From positions 76,857-140,856 of the forward strand of contig DOTG01000016.1 in the NCBI GenBank assembly GCA_003512955.1: a stretch of DNA of 64,000 nucleotides, read 5' to 3'. Positions within the stretch are counted from its first letter, which is position 1. Every line of letters begins with the position of its first letter. Shown here piece after piece: positions 25,431 through 34,325 of the stretch. Position numbers and translations under genes: made by a program. This DNA is from Marinilabiliales bacterium. Its GTDB lineage: Bacteria; Bacteroidota; Bacteroidia; Bacteroidales; SZUA-534. The notes under the pieces were generated by a model that had not been told where the DNA came from, did not search any database, and saw only the letters and a program-made list of their open reading frames with translations.

Positions 25431-26622
25431 CGAAGTAACTTGCGTTTTTCCAAGAAAATTCGAGGAAAATCTATTATTGGCTCAAAAGGCCAGCATGCCT
25501 TTTGATAATATGGCCGTTCAATTTCTTGATGCACTTTCAAAACAATTAAATACAGATATAAATATCCGTCAGTATCCCGATGTAGCAACCTTTGCCTTTT
25601 TCTGCCGAAAGGCCAACATTTTTAACTTAAAGAAATTGTACGATACTAATGAGGGGCTTCGGTTGGGCAGAGGCATAGTCTTTCATGTAGCTCCGTCAAA
25701 CGTACCAGTAAATTTTGCTTATTCGTTGATTAGTGGTATTTTATCAGGGAATATAAATATAGTGCGTGTACCATCAAAAGAATTCGAGCAGGTTCAGATG
25801 ATTTGTAGAGCCATTGAAAAGGTTGCAGAAAATGACCAATTCATGGAGATGGGGAACAGGATGCTGCTTGTAAAATATCCACGCGAAAGTCAGGCCACAA
25901 AATATTTTTCATCCATCTGCGATGTACGGGTAATCTGGGGTGGCGATCAAACCATTGCTGATATCCGCCGCAACCAGCTTCCGGCGCGCTCATTTGATGT
26001 TACTTTTGCCGACCGTTATTCATTTTGTGTCATAAATGCTGACGAATTGGTGCACGGAATTAACCTCGAAAGGTTGGCACAGGGATTTTACAATGATACA
26101 TACTTGTTTGATCAGAATGCATGTACAGCACCACATCTGGTAGTCTGGTTGGGTGAAAATAAGAATGTTGAAAAAGCGCGGCAAATGTTTTGGGATTCAC
26201 TATCGGATTTGGTCGAAAAAAAATACAATTTTCAAGCAGTAATGGCCGTTGATAAGTTAACCGCTTTTTACAGTCAGGCTATCAAATCCGATAGAAAAAT
26301 AAAAGCCGAAGGAAATTCAAATAATTTATGGCGTGTTCAAATTGATACACTGCCAGTAACAATAGATGAATTTAGGTGTACAGGAGGCTATTTTTCTGAG
26401 TATCATGCTCAATCATTAGATGAGATTGCACCCATAATAAACAGGAAATACCAAACTTTGGCATATTACGGACTGACAAAAAAGGCTATTGAAACATTTA
26501 TAAAAACGGCAACACCGGTAGGGCTTGATCGTATTGTTCCAATTGGACAGACTTCAGAATTTTCACTTATTTGGGATGGTTATAATTTAATAACAACTTT
26601 TTCAAGAGACATTGACATATAA
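25408..26622 (+). CDS. LuxC-like acyl (thioester) reductase (copy B)
   Basis: A 404-residue acyl reductase. The catalytic cysteine is again number 239 (LFDQNACTAPH) when translation starts at ATG 25408; an in-frame GTG three bases upstream is possible but AAGAGGA lies 7 nt before the ATG. FHVAPSNVPVNFAYSL and RVPSKEF match copy A, and ARSFDVTFADRYSF is identical in both. Directly followed (31 bp) by the WecE-like gene, without the glycosyltransferase and methyltransferase seen in cassette A. Confidence 0.88.
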   Translation: MFMQQNFNEVTCVFPRKFEENLLLAQKASMPFDNMAVQFLDALSKQLNTDINIRQYPDVATFAFFCRKANIFNLKKLYDTNEGLRLGRGIVFHVAPSNVPVNFAYSLISGILSGNINIVRVPSKEFEQVQMICRAIEKVAENDQFMEMGNRMLLVKYPRESQATKYFSSICDVRVIWGGDQTIADIRRNQLPARSFDVTFADRYSFCVINADELVHGINLERLAQGFYNDTYLFDQNACTAPHLVVWLGENKNVEKARQMFWDSLSDLVEKKYNFQAVMAVDKLTAFYSQAIKSDRKIKAEGNSNNLWRVQIDTLPVTIDEFRCTGGYFSEYHAQSLDEIAPIINRKYQTLAYYGLTKKAIETFIKTATPVGLDRIVPIGQTSEFSLIWDGYNLITTFSRDIDI

Positions 26623-26653
26623 ATTATTTAATTGAACTTAAAAAATTTTAGAA

Positions 26654-27781
26654 ATGATTCCGTTTAATAAGCCTTATATCACTGGAAAAGAAGTACATTA
26701 TATTTATGACGCGGTATCATCAGGTCATATATCCGGAAATGGTAAATATACAAAGCTTTGCCAGAAATATTTTGAGGAAAAATATGGATTTAAGAAGGTG
26801 CTTTTGACAACATCATGTACTGATGCACTAGAAATGTGTGCATTGCTTATTGATATAAAGCCAGGTGATGAGGTAATAATTCCTTCTTATACATTTGTAT
26901 CTACAGCTCTGGCGTTTGTAAGGCAGGGTGCAACTATTGTGTTTATAGACAGTAGAGAGGATAATCCAAATTTGGATGAAAACCTAATAGAGAAGTTAAT
27001 TACGGAAAAAACAAAAGCAATTGTTCCAGTTCATTATGCAGGGATAGCATGCAATATGGACAAGATTATGAGTATTGCAGAAAAGTACAATTTATTTGTA
27101 ATAGAGGATGCTGCTCAAGCAATTGATTCTTATTATAACGGGAAACCATTGGGTACCATTGGTCACCTTTCGGCATTCTCTTTTCATGAAACAAAGAATA
27201 TTCAAACTGGAGAGGGCGGTATGCTAGGAATTAATGACGAAAGGTTCATCAAGCGAGCCGAAATCATTTGGGAAAAAGGAACAAACAGAGCAGAATTTTT
27301 TAGAGGTGAGGTGAATAAATATGGGTGGGTTGATATTGGGTCTTCATTTTTGCCATCAGAAATAATTGCGGCCTTCCTTTATGCACAGATTGAATTTTTA
27401 GATTCTATTCAGACAAAACGAAAAGAATATTGGAATACATATTATGAAAAGTTAAAATGTCTTAAAGGAAATCACATTGATTTAATTGAAGTTCCTGATT
27501 ATGCAACTGTAAACGGACATTTATTTTATATTCTAACCAAATCGGATAAGGAAAGGGATGAGTTAATTAAATTCTTAAAAGTTAAGGATATTCATAGTGT
27601 CTTTCATTATTTATCCCTCCATAAAAGTGAGTATTATAAAAATAATTCTCAGAAGCGACCGAACTTGCCAAATTCTGATAGTTATGCTGACAGATTATTA
27701 CGGCTACCACTATATTATGAACTTAGATTAGAACATGTTGTTGAAATTTCAGAAGCAATAAAAGAATTTTATAATGAATAG
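26654..27781 (+). CDS. wecE: dTDP-4-keto-6-deoxyhexose aminotransferase, WecE-like (copy B)
   Basis: A 375-residue paralogue of the gene at 12046 with the same MIPFNKP start, TTSCTDALEM, SYTFVSTALAFV, VHYAGIACNMD and PLP lysine K181 in FHETKN. Codon use is clearly more AT-rich than in copy A and resembles the genes that follow. Its last 8 bp overlap a WecF-type transferase gene, repeating the enterobacterial-common-antigen logic (WecE makes Fuc4N, WecF transfers the acylated sugar). Confidence 0.9.
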   Translation: MIPFNKPYITGKEVHYIYDAVSSGHISGNGKYTKLCQKYFEEKYGFKKVLLTTSCTDALEMCALLIDIKPGDEVIIPSYTFVSTALAFVRQGATIVFIDSREDNPNLDENLIEKLITEKTKAIVPVHYAGIACNMDKIMSIAEKYNLFVIEDAAQAIDSYYNGKPLGTIGHLSAFSFHETKNIQTGEGGMLGINDERFIKRAEIIWEKGTNRAEFFRGEVNKYGWVDIGSSFLPSEIIAAFLYAQIEFLDSIQTKRKEYWNTYYEKLKCLKGNHIDLIEVPDYATVNGHLFYILTKSDKERDELIKFLKVKDIHSVFHYLSLHKSEYYKNNSQKRPNLPNSDSYADRLLRLPLYYELRLEHVVEISEAIKEFYNE

Positions 27782-28943
27782 AATTCTTCATGTGACCCCA
27801 GATGAAAAGTTTATTAATAGTGTAATCTGGCAATTTGAAAAAGTATTACCTAACGAATCTACTTATGTGGTATCAATACCTCATAGCAGCTATAATCTAA
27901 AACATGTTACTCAAAGTGAACGAGTAGATTTATTAATAGCAAATCGTAAAAAAATAAAAGAATTTGTTAAAAATATTGACAATTATTCTTTAATCTTTTT
28001 GCATGGTATGGATATTGTCAATGCTCAAATCATTCTAAATTATAGAGGAAAAGGAAAAATTATTTGGGTATTCTGGGGATGGGAAATATATGATAATCCG
28101 CAAGCTGAAGCTTCAAATGTTATTGGTAATCTCACAAAGAAAAAAGGGTTACACAAAAAAGAAAAAAAAACATTTGATAAAAAAATAAAAGAAATTTTGT
28201 ATTACTTACTTTGTTTCAGATTGTTTTCATATGGGTCATTAATTTTAAAAGCTATTAAAAGAGTTAATTATGTTGGATTACTAAGTAAACAGGAGTTTGA
28301 CTTTTTAGTGAAAAAAAAATACCTAAATCCCAATGCTAGGTTCTTTAGTTATACTTATTATCCCATTGAATTCATTTTTAAAGGCATTGAATTGCTAAAT
28401 GTAACAAGTGACAATATTTTATTGGGTAACTCCGCTTCGGCAACAAATAATCATATTGAAGCATTTGAAATTTTGCATAAATTTAATATAGGTCATAGGA
28501 AAATAATTACGCCATTGAGTTATGGGGATACTGAATATAAATTACAAATCTTGAAGTATGGTTCTATATATTTTAAAAACAACTTTGAACCGATTAATGA
28601 TTTTATGCCTCTAAAAGATTATAATTTATATCTTCAAAAATGTGGGATAGTTATTATGAATCATTATCGATCACAGGCTGTTGGTAATATTTTAGCCATG
28701 TTATGGATGGGGGCTAAAATTTATTTAGACGAAAGTAATATAATCTATAATTTACTAAAATCATGGGGTTTAAGGGTTTTCTCAATAAATAAAGATTTAA
28801 CTGAAATAAATATAGAAAAATTCGATTTATTAACAGAGACTGATAGATTACACAATCGTAGAATCCTTATGGAAGTGATAGGAGAAAAAAGTGTGTTAGA
28901 AAGCCTTAAAAATCAAATTGAAGCTATTTTGAATGAATATTAA
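27774..28943 (+). CDS. wecF: GT56 Fuc4N-acyl transferase, WecF-like
   Basis: A 389-residue peripheral glycosyltransferase of family GT56 (PF07429), known from WecF, which moves Fuc4NAc from dTDP onto a lipid-linked disaccharide. Support comes from LGNSASATNNHIEAF, IITPLSYGD, and the region MPLKDYNLYLQKCGIVIMNHYR with QAVGNILAMLWMGAKIYLD, all positioned as in WecF. It overlaps WecE copy B by 8 bp and the flippase by 11 bp. A WecF next to WecE and a WecD-like acyltransferase strongly suggests that the repeat unit contains an N-acylated 4-amino-4,6-dideoxyhexose. Only one WecF exists for two WecE/GNAT sets. Confidence 0.85.
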   Translation: MNRILHVTPDEKFINSVIWQFEKVLPNESTYVVSIPHSSYNLKHVTQSERVDLLIANRKKIKEFVKNIDNYSLIFLHGMDIVNAQIILNYRGKGKIIWVFWGWEIYDNPQAEASNVIGNLTKKKGLHKKEKKTFDKKIKEILYYLLCFRLFSYGSLILKAIKRVNYVGLLSKQEFDFLVKKKYLNPNARFFSYTYYPIEFIFKGIELLNVTSDNILLGNSASATNNHIEAFEILHKFNIGHRKIITPLSYGDTEYKLQILKYGSIYFKNNFEPINDFMPLKDYNLYLQKCGIVIMNHYRSQAVGNILAMLWMGAKIYLDESNIIYNLLKSWGLRVFSINKDLTEINIEKFDLLTETDRLHNRRILMEVIGEKSVLESLKNQIEAILNEY

Positions 28944-30246
28944 AAAGGAAGCAATAGCGGGGTTAAAATGGACAACAGTTTCTACCGTTATACTAAGTTT
29001 AGCGGCAATAATTAAAATATCATTATTAGCTAGGTATCTTGATAAATCTGATTTTGGTCTAATGGCTTTAGTTATGTTTGTTTTAGACTTTATGAATCTT
29101 TTTATGGATATGGGAATTACGACAGCTATAATTCATAAACAGTTCATTACTAAAAATGAATATTCAAGTCTTTATTGGTTAAACTTTATGTTTAGTTTAA
29201 TATTGTTTATAATAATCTGGTTTCTAAGCTCGAGAATTGCAAGTTTTTATAATGAAAGGGAATTAGGCATTCTAATCCCAATTATGGCATCGAGTTTAAT
29301 AATTTCTGCTGTTGGCCGACAATTTAAAACTATTAGGCAGAAGGATATGAAATTTAAAACAATATCTATTGTTGATATTGCCACAGCACCTGCCTCAGTA
29401 ATTCTGGCTGTATATTTAGCTTTAAATAATTATGGTGTATATGCTTTAGTATATTCTGCGCTTTTTCAATACATAACTTCAAATATTGTTTTTCTCATAG
29501 TTGGGTTAAATGACATAGGCCTTAATTTTCATTTTAGTTTTAGAGAAACTATCCCTTTTTTGAAAATAGGAATGTATCAGGTAGGAGGGCAGGTTATAAA
29601 TTATTTTAATAGAGATATTGATACTTTAATTATTGGAAAACTGCTGGGGACAGAAATACTAGGAGGTTATAGCCTAGCTAAGCAGTTAGTATTTAAACCC
29701 GTACAGATAATAAACCCGATTGTAACTAAAATTGCAGGGCCATTATTGGCAAATTTCCAAAAAGATAAAGTGGCATTGAAATATTATTATTTGAAGCTTT
29801 TAAACATGGTAGCAACCATTAATATACCCATTTATATTTTTATGGCCATTTTTGCCTCTTTTATTGTGCGAATCTTGTACGGTACAGGCTTCCAAAACAT
29901 TGTTTCTCTGGTGCAAATTCTTTCAATTTATATGATATTTAGAGCAATAGGAAACCCAATAGGAAGTTTGGTGACTGCTACAGGAAGGACCGATATTGAA
30001 TTTTATTGGAATATGATTATTTTGATTATTACTCCAATAGCTGTTTATTTAGGTAGTTTTATTTCAATAGAGGCTGTAGCTTTGTCTTTGTTATGCTCCA
30101 TGATAGTAATGTTTATACCATCATGGAAGTTTTTAGTAAACAAATTAATTTCGGTTTCATTAGGAAGCTATATAAAGAGTAGTTTACCAAATTTTAAAAT
30201 ATATATCGATTATGTTAAGAATACTGTAAATAGTAATAAGTTCTAA
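28933..30246 (+). CDS. wzx: Wzx-type polysaccharide flippase (MOP superfamily)
   Basis: A 437-residue integral membrane protein with about 12 hydrophobic segments, opening with KKEAIAGLKWTTVSTVILS and followed by LARYLDKSDFGLMALVMFVLDF and MDMGITTAIIHKQ, which are typical of the polysaccharide synthesis (PF13440/PF01943) branch. It would move the undecaprenyl-linked repeat unit across the inner membrane. It is the only flippase in the window although there are several polymerase-like proteins. The gene is strongly AT-rich and tightly packed between WecF and a glycosyltransferase. Confidence 0.9.
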   Translation: MNIKKEAIAGLKWTTVSTVILSLAAIIKISLLARYLDKSDFGLMALVMFVLDFMNLFMDMGITTAIIHKQFITKNEYSSLYWLNFMFSLILFIIIWFLSSRIASFYNERELGILIPIMASSLIISAVGRQFKTIRQKDMKFKTISIVDIATAPASVILAVYLALNNYGVYALVYSALFQYITSNIVFLIVGLNDIGLNFHFSFRETIPFLKIGMYQVGGQVINYFNRDIDTLIIGKLLGTEILGGYSLAKQLVFKPVQIINPIVTKIAGPLLANFQKDKVALKYYYLKLLNMVATINIPIYIFMAIFASFIVRILYGTGFQNIVSLVQILSIYMIFRAIGNPIGSLVTATGRTDIEFYWNMIILIITPIAVYLGSFISIEAVALSLLCSMIVMFIPSWKFLVNKLISVSLGSYIKSSLPNFKIYIDYVKNTVNSNKF

Positions 30247-30247
30247 A

Positions 30248-31177
30248 ATGAAACCTGATTTAGTTAGCATAATAATTCCTACCTTTAAGCGACCAAGTTA
30301 TTTATCTCGTGCAATCTTGAGTGCCTTAAATCAAACATATCAAAATATTGAAGTATTAGTTATTGATGATAATGATCCGGTTTCCATTTATCGGAAAGAA
30401 ACTGAGTCCTTAATGTTTGACTTCGAAAATAATGCCAAAATTAAATATATTAAGCATCCTAAAAACTTAAATGGTTCGGCAGCAAGAAATACTGGAATTA
30501 AAAATTCAAAAGGTGACTTTTTAGCCTTTCTTGATGACGATGATGTTTTCTTACCAACTAAAATTGAGAAGCAATATAATAGGTTAAAACACTTAAATGA
30601 AGATTGGGGGGCATGCTATTGTTTCTATTCAATTTATTATAATAATAAAGTCCAAAAATATTATGATATTGAAGAGGAGGGAGATTTAACAGAAAGCATT
30701 TTGCTTATGGAAAATCCGGTTGCCTCTGGTTCTACTTTATTTATTAGAAAAGAGGTGGCAGTTGAATTTGGTGGCTATAATGTTTCATATCAAAGGCATC
30801 AGGATTGGGAATTTCTTCTGCGAGTTTTAACTAAGTATAAAATATGTCAAGTTAAGGAGAATTTAGTAAACATTTATTTGGAATCAAGGATCAATAAGTT
30901 GGAACCTAGATTTCTAGTAGGTACAAAACTGAAGTTTTTGAATGAATTTTCAAATATAATTAATAATCTGCCAAAATCTGCGATTATTTATAAGAATCAT
31001 TATTTAGAATTGGCAAATTCGTTTGCAGAAAGAGGTTACATAATGGAAGGTATTGGGTATCTTAGAAAGGCTCATATTAAGAATTCTTTAGTTTTTCTGA
31101 ATTATTATAATTTCCTATATCATTATGTGTTTTATAACATATATTATCCATTGAAACATTTCTTCAAAAGATCATGA
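30248..31177 (+). CDS. Glycosyltransferase family 2
   Basis: A 309-residue GT-A enzyme with VSIIIPTFKRPSYLSRAI at the N-terminus, VIDDNDP, SAARNTGIKNSKGDFLAFLDDDD containing the metal-binding acidic cluster, and QRHQDWEFLLRVL as the likely acceptor-side motif. Cytosolic, no signal peptide. It adds one residue of the repeat unit; donor and linkage cannot be told. It starts 2 bp after wzx and overlaps the next gene by ATGA. Confidence 0.88.
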   Translation: MKPDLVSIIIPTFKRPSYLSRAILSALNQTYQNIEVLVIDDNDPVSIYRKETESLMFDFENNAKIKYIKHPKNLNGSAARNTGIKNSKGDFLAFLDDDDVFLPTKIEKQYNRLKHLNEDWGACYCFYSIYYNNKVQKYYDIEEEGDLTESILLMENPVASGSTLFIRKEVAVEFGGYNVSYQRHQDWEFLLRVLTKYKICQVKENLVNIYLESRINKLEPRFLVGTKLKFLNEFSNIINNLPKSAIIYKNHYLELANSFAERGYIMEGIGYLRKAHIKNSLVFLNYYNFLYHYVFYNIYYPLKHFFKRS

Positions 31178-32349
31178 ACAAAAAGCTAAAAGTATTATGG
31201 TTTGCAGCATATCCTTATGATTTAGTTGTTGCAAAAACTAAATCTAAGTTTCACCCGGTTCCTTGGATTACCAGTTTGGCAGAACTAATCAAAAAAGATG
31301 TGGATTTAACAATTTGCAATTACCATTGGAGGATTAATAAAATAGTTAAGATCGAAAAAGATGGGATTAACTTCGTGTTTTTGCCTATTCCCAATATAAT
31401 TATTGACATATTGACTTTGAAACTTATAAAAATATATAGAATAAGAAATTGGATAAAGGAAAATGAAAAGAATTTTGATTTAATACATATAAATGGCACT
31501 GAATACCAGTTTGGGAATGGTGTTGGGAAAGTTAATATTCCGGTAATAGTTTCAATTCAAGGAGTTTTGAGTGAAGTAAAAAAATATTGGAAACCAAAAC
31601 TCAGTATTATTTATTTAAGTTGGTTAATAGATTCCTTTTATGAAAAGAGAGAATTAAGAAGAAGAGAGAATTTTATTTGTAGAACCCATTGGGATGAGGG
31701 AATCGTTTTAAACAATAATAAATATGCAAAAATATTCCACAATTGGGAAATTATAAGGTCTCAGTTTAATCCAATGCAGTCTAATAATTATGAGAGTTAT
31801 AATTTAATTTATGTTGGAGGATTTAATCCGATTAAAGGTTATAAAGAGGCATTATTAGCATTTAAGTGTTTGCATGAATTGGATAATAGATATAAACTAA
31901 TAATATGTGGGCATGCATCAGAAGAGCTTCTAATTCATTTAAAGGATAAATTAAATTTATATAATTCATATCAGAATATTTCATTAACTGGATTAATTGA
32001 TGCCGAGGAAATGGTTAAATTATTTGAGCAATCATTTTGTTTATTACATCCAACTTATATTGACAATAGCCCAAATTCAGTTTGCGAGGCCCAAATCTCA
32101 GGATTACCTGTAATTGCGTCAAATGTTGGTGGGGTTTCATCTCTTATAAATGAGGGTAAAAGTGGATTGCTTGTAGAAAATAAATCAGTTGATGAAATTG
32201 TAAAATCTGTTCTTCGTCTAAAAGATGATCCAAAACTATATATGGAAATATCAAATAATGCTATTGGAATAGCACAAACAAGACATAATAAGGATATTAT
32301 TGTCCATAAACTATTAAAAACTTATAAAGAGTTAGTTAATGAAAATTAA
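31174..32349 (+). CDS. Glycosyltransferase family 4
   Basis: A 391-residue GT-B enzyme. The C-terminal donor domain is recognisable by VGGFNPIKGYKEALLAF, the EX7E-type stretch LHPTYIDNSPNSVCEAQISGLPVIASNVGG and the final LLENKS-like segment. The N-terminal acceptor domain is diverged and contains INGTEYQFGNG. It overlaps both neighbours by a few bases, so it is translated as part of the repeat-unit operon. Confidence 0.88.
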   Translation: MNKKLKVLWFAAYPYDLVVAKTKSKFHPVPWITSLAELIKKDVDLTICNYHWRINKIVKIEKDGINFVFLPIPNIIIDILTLKLIKIYRIRNWIKENEKNFDLIHINGTEYQFGNGVGKVNIPVIVSIQGVLSEVKKYWKPKLSIIYLSWLIDSFYEKRELRRRENFICRTHWDEGIVLNNNKYAKIFHNWEIIRSQFNPMQSNNYESYNLIYVGGFNPIKGYKEALLAFKCLHELDNRYKLIICGHASEELLIHLKDKLNLYNSYQNISLTGLIDAEEMVKLFEQSFCLLHPTYIDNSPNSVCEAQISGLPVIASNVGGVSSLINEGKSGLLVENKSVDEIVKSVLRLKDDPKLYMEISNNAIGIAQTRHNKDIIVHKLLKTYKELVNEN

Positions 32350-33595
32350 TATTCTTAAGAAAAAAAGTACCAGTTTATCGTTATTTATTTTGTGGTTACT
32401 TTTATTAAACGTTGCCCCTTTTGCATTTTTTGTGTTATCATGGCATCCATACAAATTCTTGTCCTTTGGTTTGTTGTTTTTGATTTTCATCTTGATTCTT
32501 TCAAAGAAAAAAATTACTATTCTTTATAAAGAGCTTTATGTAATTTTGATAATTCAGATAATCTTTTATGGTTTCTATTTTGTTTTGCACCGTGATTTTG
32601 CATACGTTAATCTTATTATACAAGATGTCTCAATTATATTAGTTTCTATTTTTATTCTAATATATTTCGGATATGAGAGATTCATCGAGTCGTATGTGTT
32701 TCTTATGAAAGTAATGGTAGTTTTAGGAGTATTAGTTTTTTTTTATGCATTGTTTGGAGGGCGATACTTTGATACCTTTAAATATATCGATGGCCGGAAT
32801 GTATACAATTATTTAATTTCTTTTGGTAGAAGCCCATTTGAAGTTGGAAATGGGACTTTAATTAGGATTAGTGGTTTTTTTGACGAACCAGGAACTTTCG
32901 GTTTTTTCTTAATTCAGGCAATTTTGCTGAATAAAATTTATTTTAACAATAGAAGAAATGAAATCATTTTAATTGTTGGTGGATTTTTTACCCTTTCAGT
33001 TGCATTCTATATATCCCTTTTTCTTTTTTTTCTTTTATTTTATTTTTCATATAGACGTTTAATGTATTTATTTATTAGCTTGTTTTTATTTATTATTCTA
33101 TTCCAATTTCTGGAAAATAATAAAAACAAATCTGAAACATATTTTAAAATTCATGCACAAACAATTGGTAGAATTGAGGGGTTGTATAATAATAAAGAAA
33201 AGGGAGAAGTAATTGCAAACAATAGAAAACAGTTAGCTGAAAGGGCTTTAATTGCCTTTAAAGATGCGCCATTATTTGGTCATGGTATAACAACTGTCAA
33301 TCCAAAATATGGTTATTTTGGTGCTAATATATTAGGTACTTTAGCAAATCATGGAATTTTAGGTGTTTTCTTTGTTTTTATGCCTTTTCTAATGGTTTTT
33401 ATAATTTCACTTTTCATAAAGACAAGCACGTTTGGAATTAATGAAATCTTCAAGGCATGTTTAATATTATTGGTTAATTACCTGCAGCGACCAGATGTGA
33501 CTGGCTTGTTAATAGTTACTTTATTAATTTCTTTTTATTTGAAAGGTAAAGAGCTTTATGTTAATAATTTAAATAGTGGAAATATTGATGAATAA
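32339..33595 (+). CDS. wzy: Wzy-like O-antigen polymerase
   Basis: A 418-residue protein with about 11 membrane segments. The periplasmic-loop motif RISGFFDEPGTFGFFL is a common signature of Wzy polymerases in Bacteroidota; LFGHGITTVNPKYG followed by NHGILGVFFVFMPF resembles the second large loop (H-G-x-x-G) of Wzy/WaaL proteins. Likely joins repeat units in the periplasm. It is one of three polymerase/ligase-like proteins here and, by position next to wzx and the glycosyltransferases, the best candidate for the true Wzy. Confidence 0.8.
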   Translation: MKINILKKKSTSLSLFILWLLLLNVAPFAFFVLSWHPYKFLSFGLLFLIFILILSKKKITILYKELYVILIIQIIFYGFYFVLHRDFAYVNLIIQDVSIILVSIFILIYFGYERFIESYVFLMKVMVVLGVLVFFYALFGGRYFDTFKYIDGRNVYNYLISFGRSPFEVGNGTLIRISGFFDEPGTFGFFLIQAILLNKIYFNNRRNEIILIVGGFFTLSVAFYISLFLFFLLFYFSYRRLMYLFISLFLFIILFQFLENNKNKSETYFKIHAQTIGRIEGLYNNKEKGEVIANNRKQLAERALIAFKDAPLFGHGITTVNPKYGYFGANILGTLANHGILGVFFVFMPFLMVFIISLFIKTSTFGINEIFKACLILLVNYLQRPDVTGLLIVTLLISFYLKGKELYVNNLNSGNIDE

Positions 33596-34325
33596 CTTTT
33601 TAGTTTCAATTATTACAGCAACATATAATTCTGAAAAAACACTTGAAAGATGTATATTGAGTGTTATAAATCAGTCTTATACCAATATTGAGTTTATTAT
33701 TATAGACGGAAATTCAAGTGATAAGACTGTGGATATTATAAAAAAATATCAAGATAGAATTAAGTATTGGATTTCAGAGCCAGATACAGGAATTTATAAT
33801 GCATGGAATAAAGGTTTACATCAAGCAACCGGGGAATGGATTGCGTTTTTGGGTTCGGATGATTATTATTTACCTGATGCTATCCAAAGCTACGTGAATT
33901 ATATAAACACAAATTCAGGTAAAGAGTTTGATTTTATTTCGTCAAAAATTTCAATGATAGATTCACAAAATAATATAATAAGTACAGTTGGCCAAGCCTG
34001 GAATTGGAAAACATTCCAGCGCTTCATGAGTACTTTGCATGCAGGGATGTTTCATAATAAAGAATTATTTAAAAAACATGGAAATTTTAATGAAACATAT
34101 AAAATTAGTGGAGATTATGAGTTATTGTTAAGATTGGGCTGTGATCTAAAAGCAGGATTTTTAGATAAAATTACTTTACACATGTACATTGGTGGAATAA
34201 GTAATGAGAATTTAAATAGTTTTAAAGAGGCATTTAAAGCAAAAATTAAAACGGGTGGGCGAAATTTTTTCGTAGCAGCAATTGAATTAATTTTACATAT
34301 ATTTTCATATAAATTAAAAAAGTGA
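33588..34325 (+). CDS. Glycosyltransferase family 2 (WcaA/WbbD-like short form)
   Basis: A 245-residue GT-A enzyme: VSIITATYNSEKTLERCI, IIDGNSSDKTVDII, EPDTGIYNAWNKGL and FLGSDDYYLPDAI are the standard motifs of the short GT2 group that often adds GalNAc/Gal/Glc to growing units. I use ATG 33588, which overlaps the wzy stop by 8 bp, over an in-frame GTG 12 bp upstream. ATGA overlap with the next gene. Confidence 0.88.
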   Translation: MNNFLVSIITATYNSEKTLERCILSVINQSYTNIEFIIIDGNSSDKTVDIIKKYQDRIKYWISEPDTGIYNAWNKGLHQATGEWIAFLGSDDYYLPDAIQSYVNYINTNSGKEFDFISSKISMIDSQNNIISTVGQAWNWKTFQRFMSTLHAGMFHNKELFKKHGNFNETYKISGDYELLLRLGCDLKAGFLDKITLHMYIGGISNENLNSFKEAFKAKIKTGGRNFFVAAIELILHIFSYKLKK

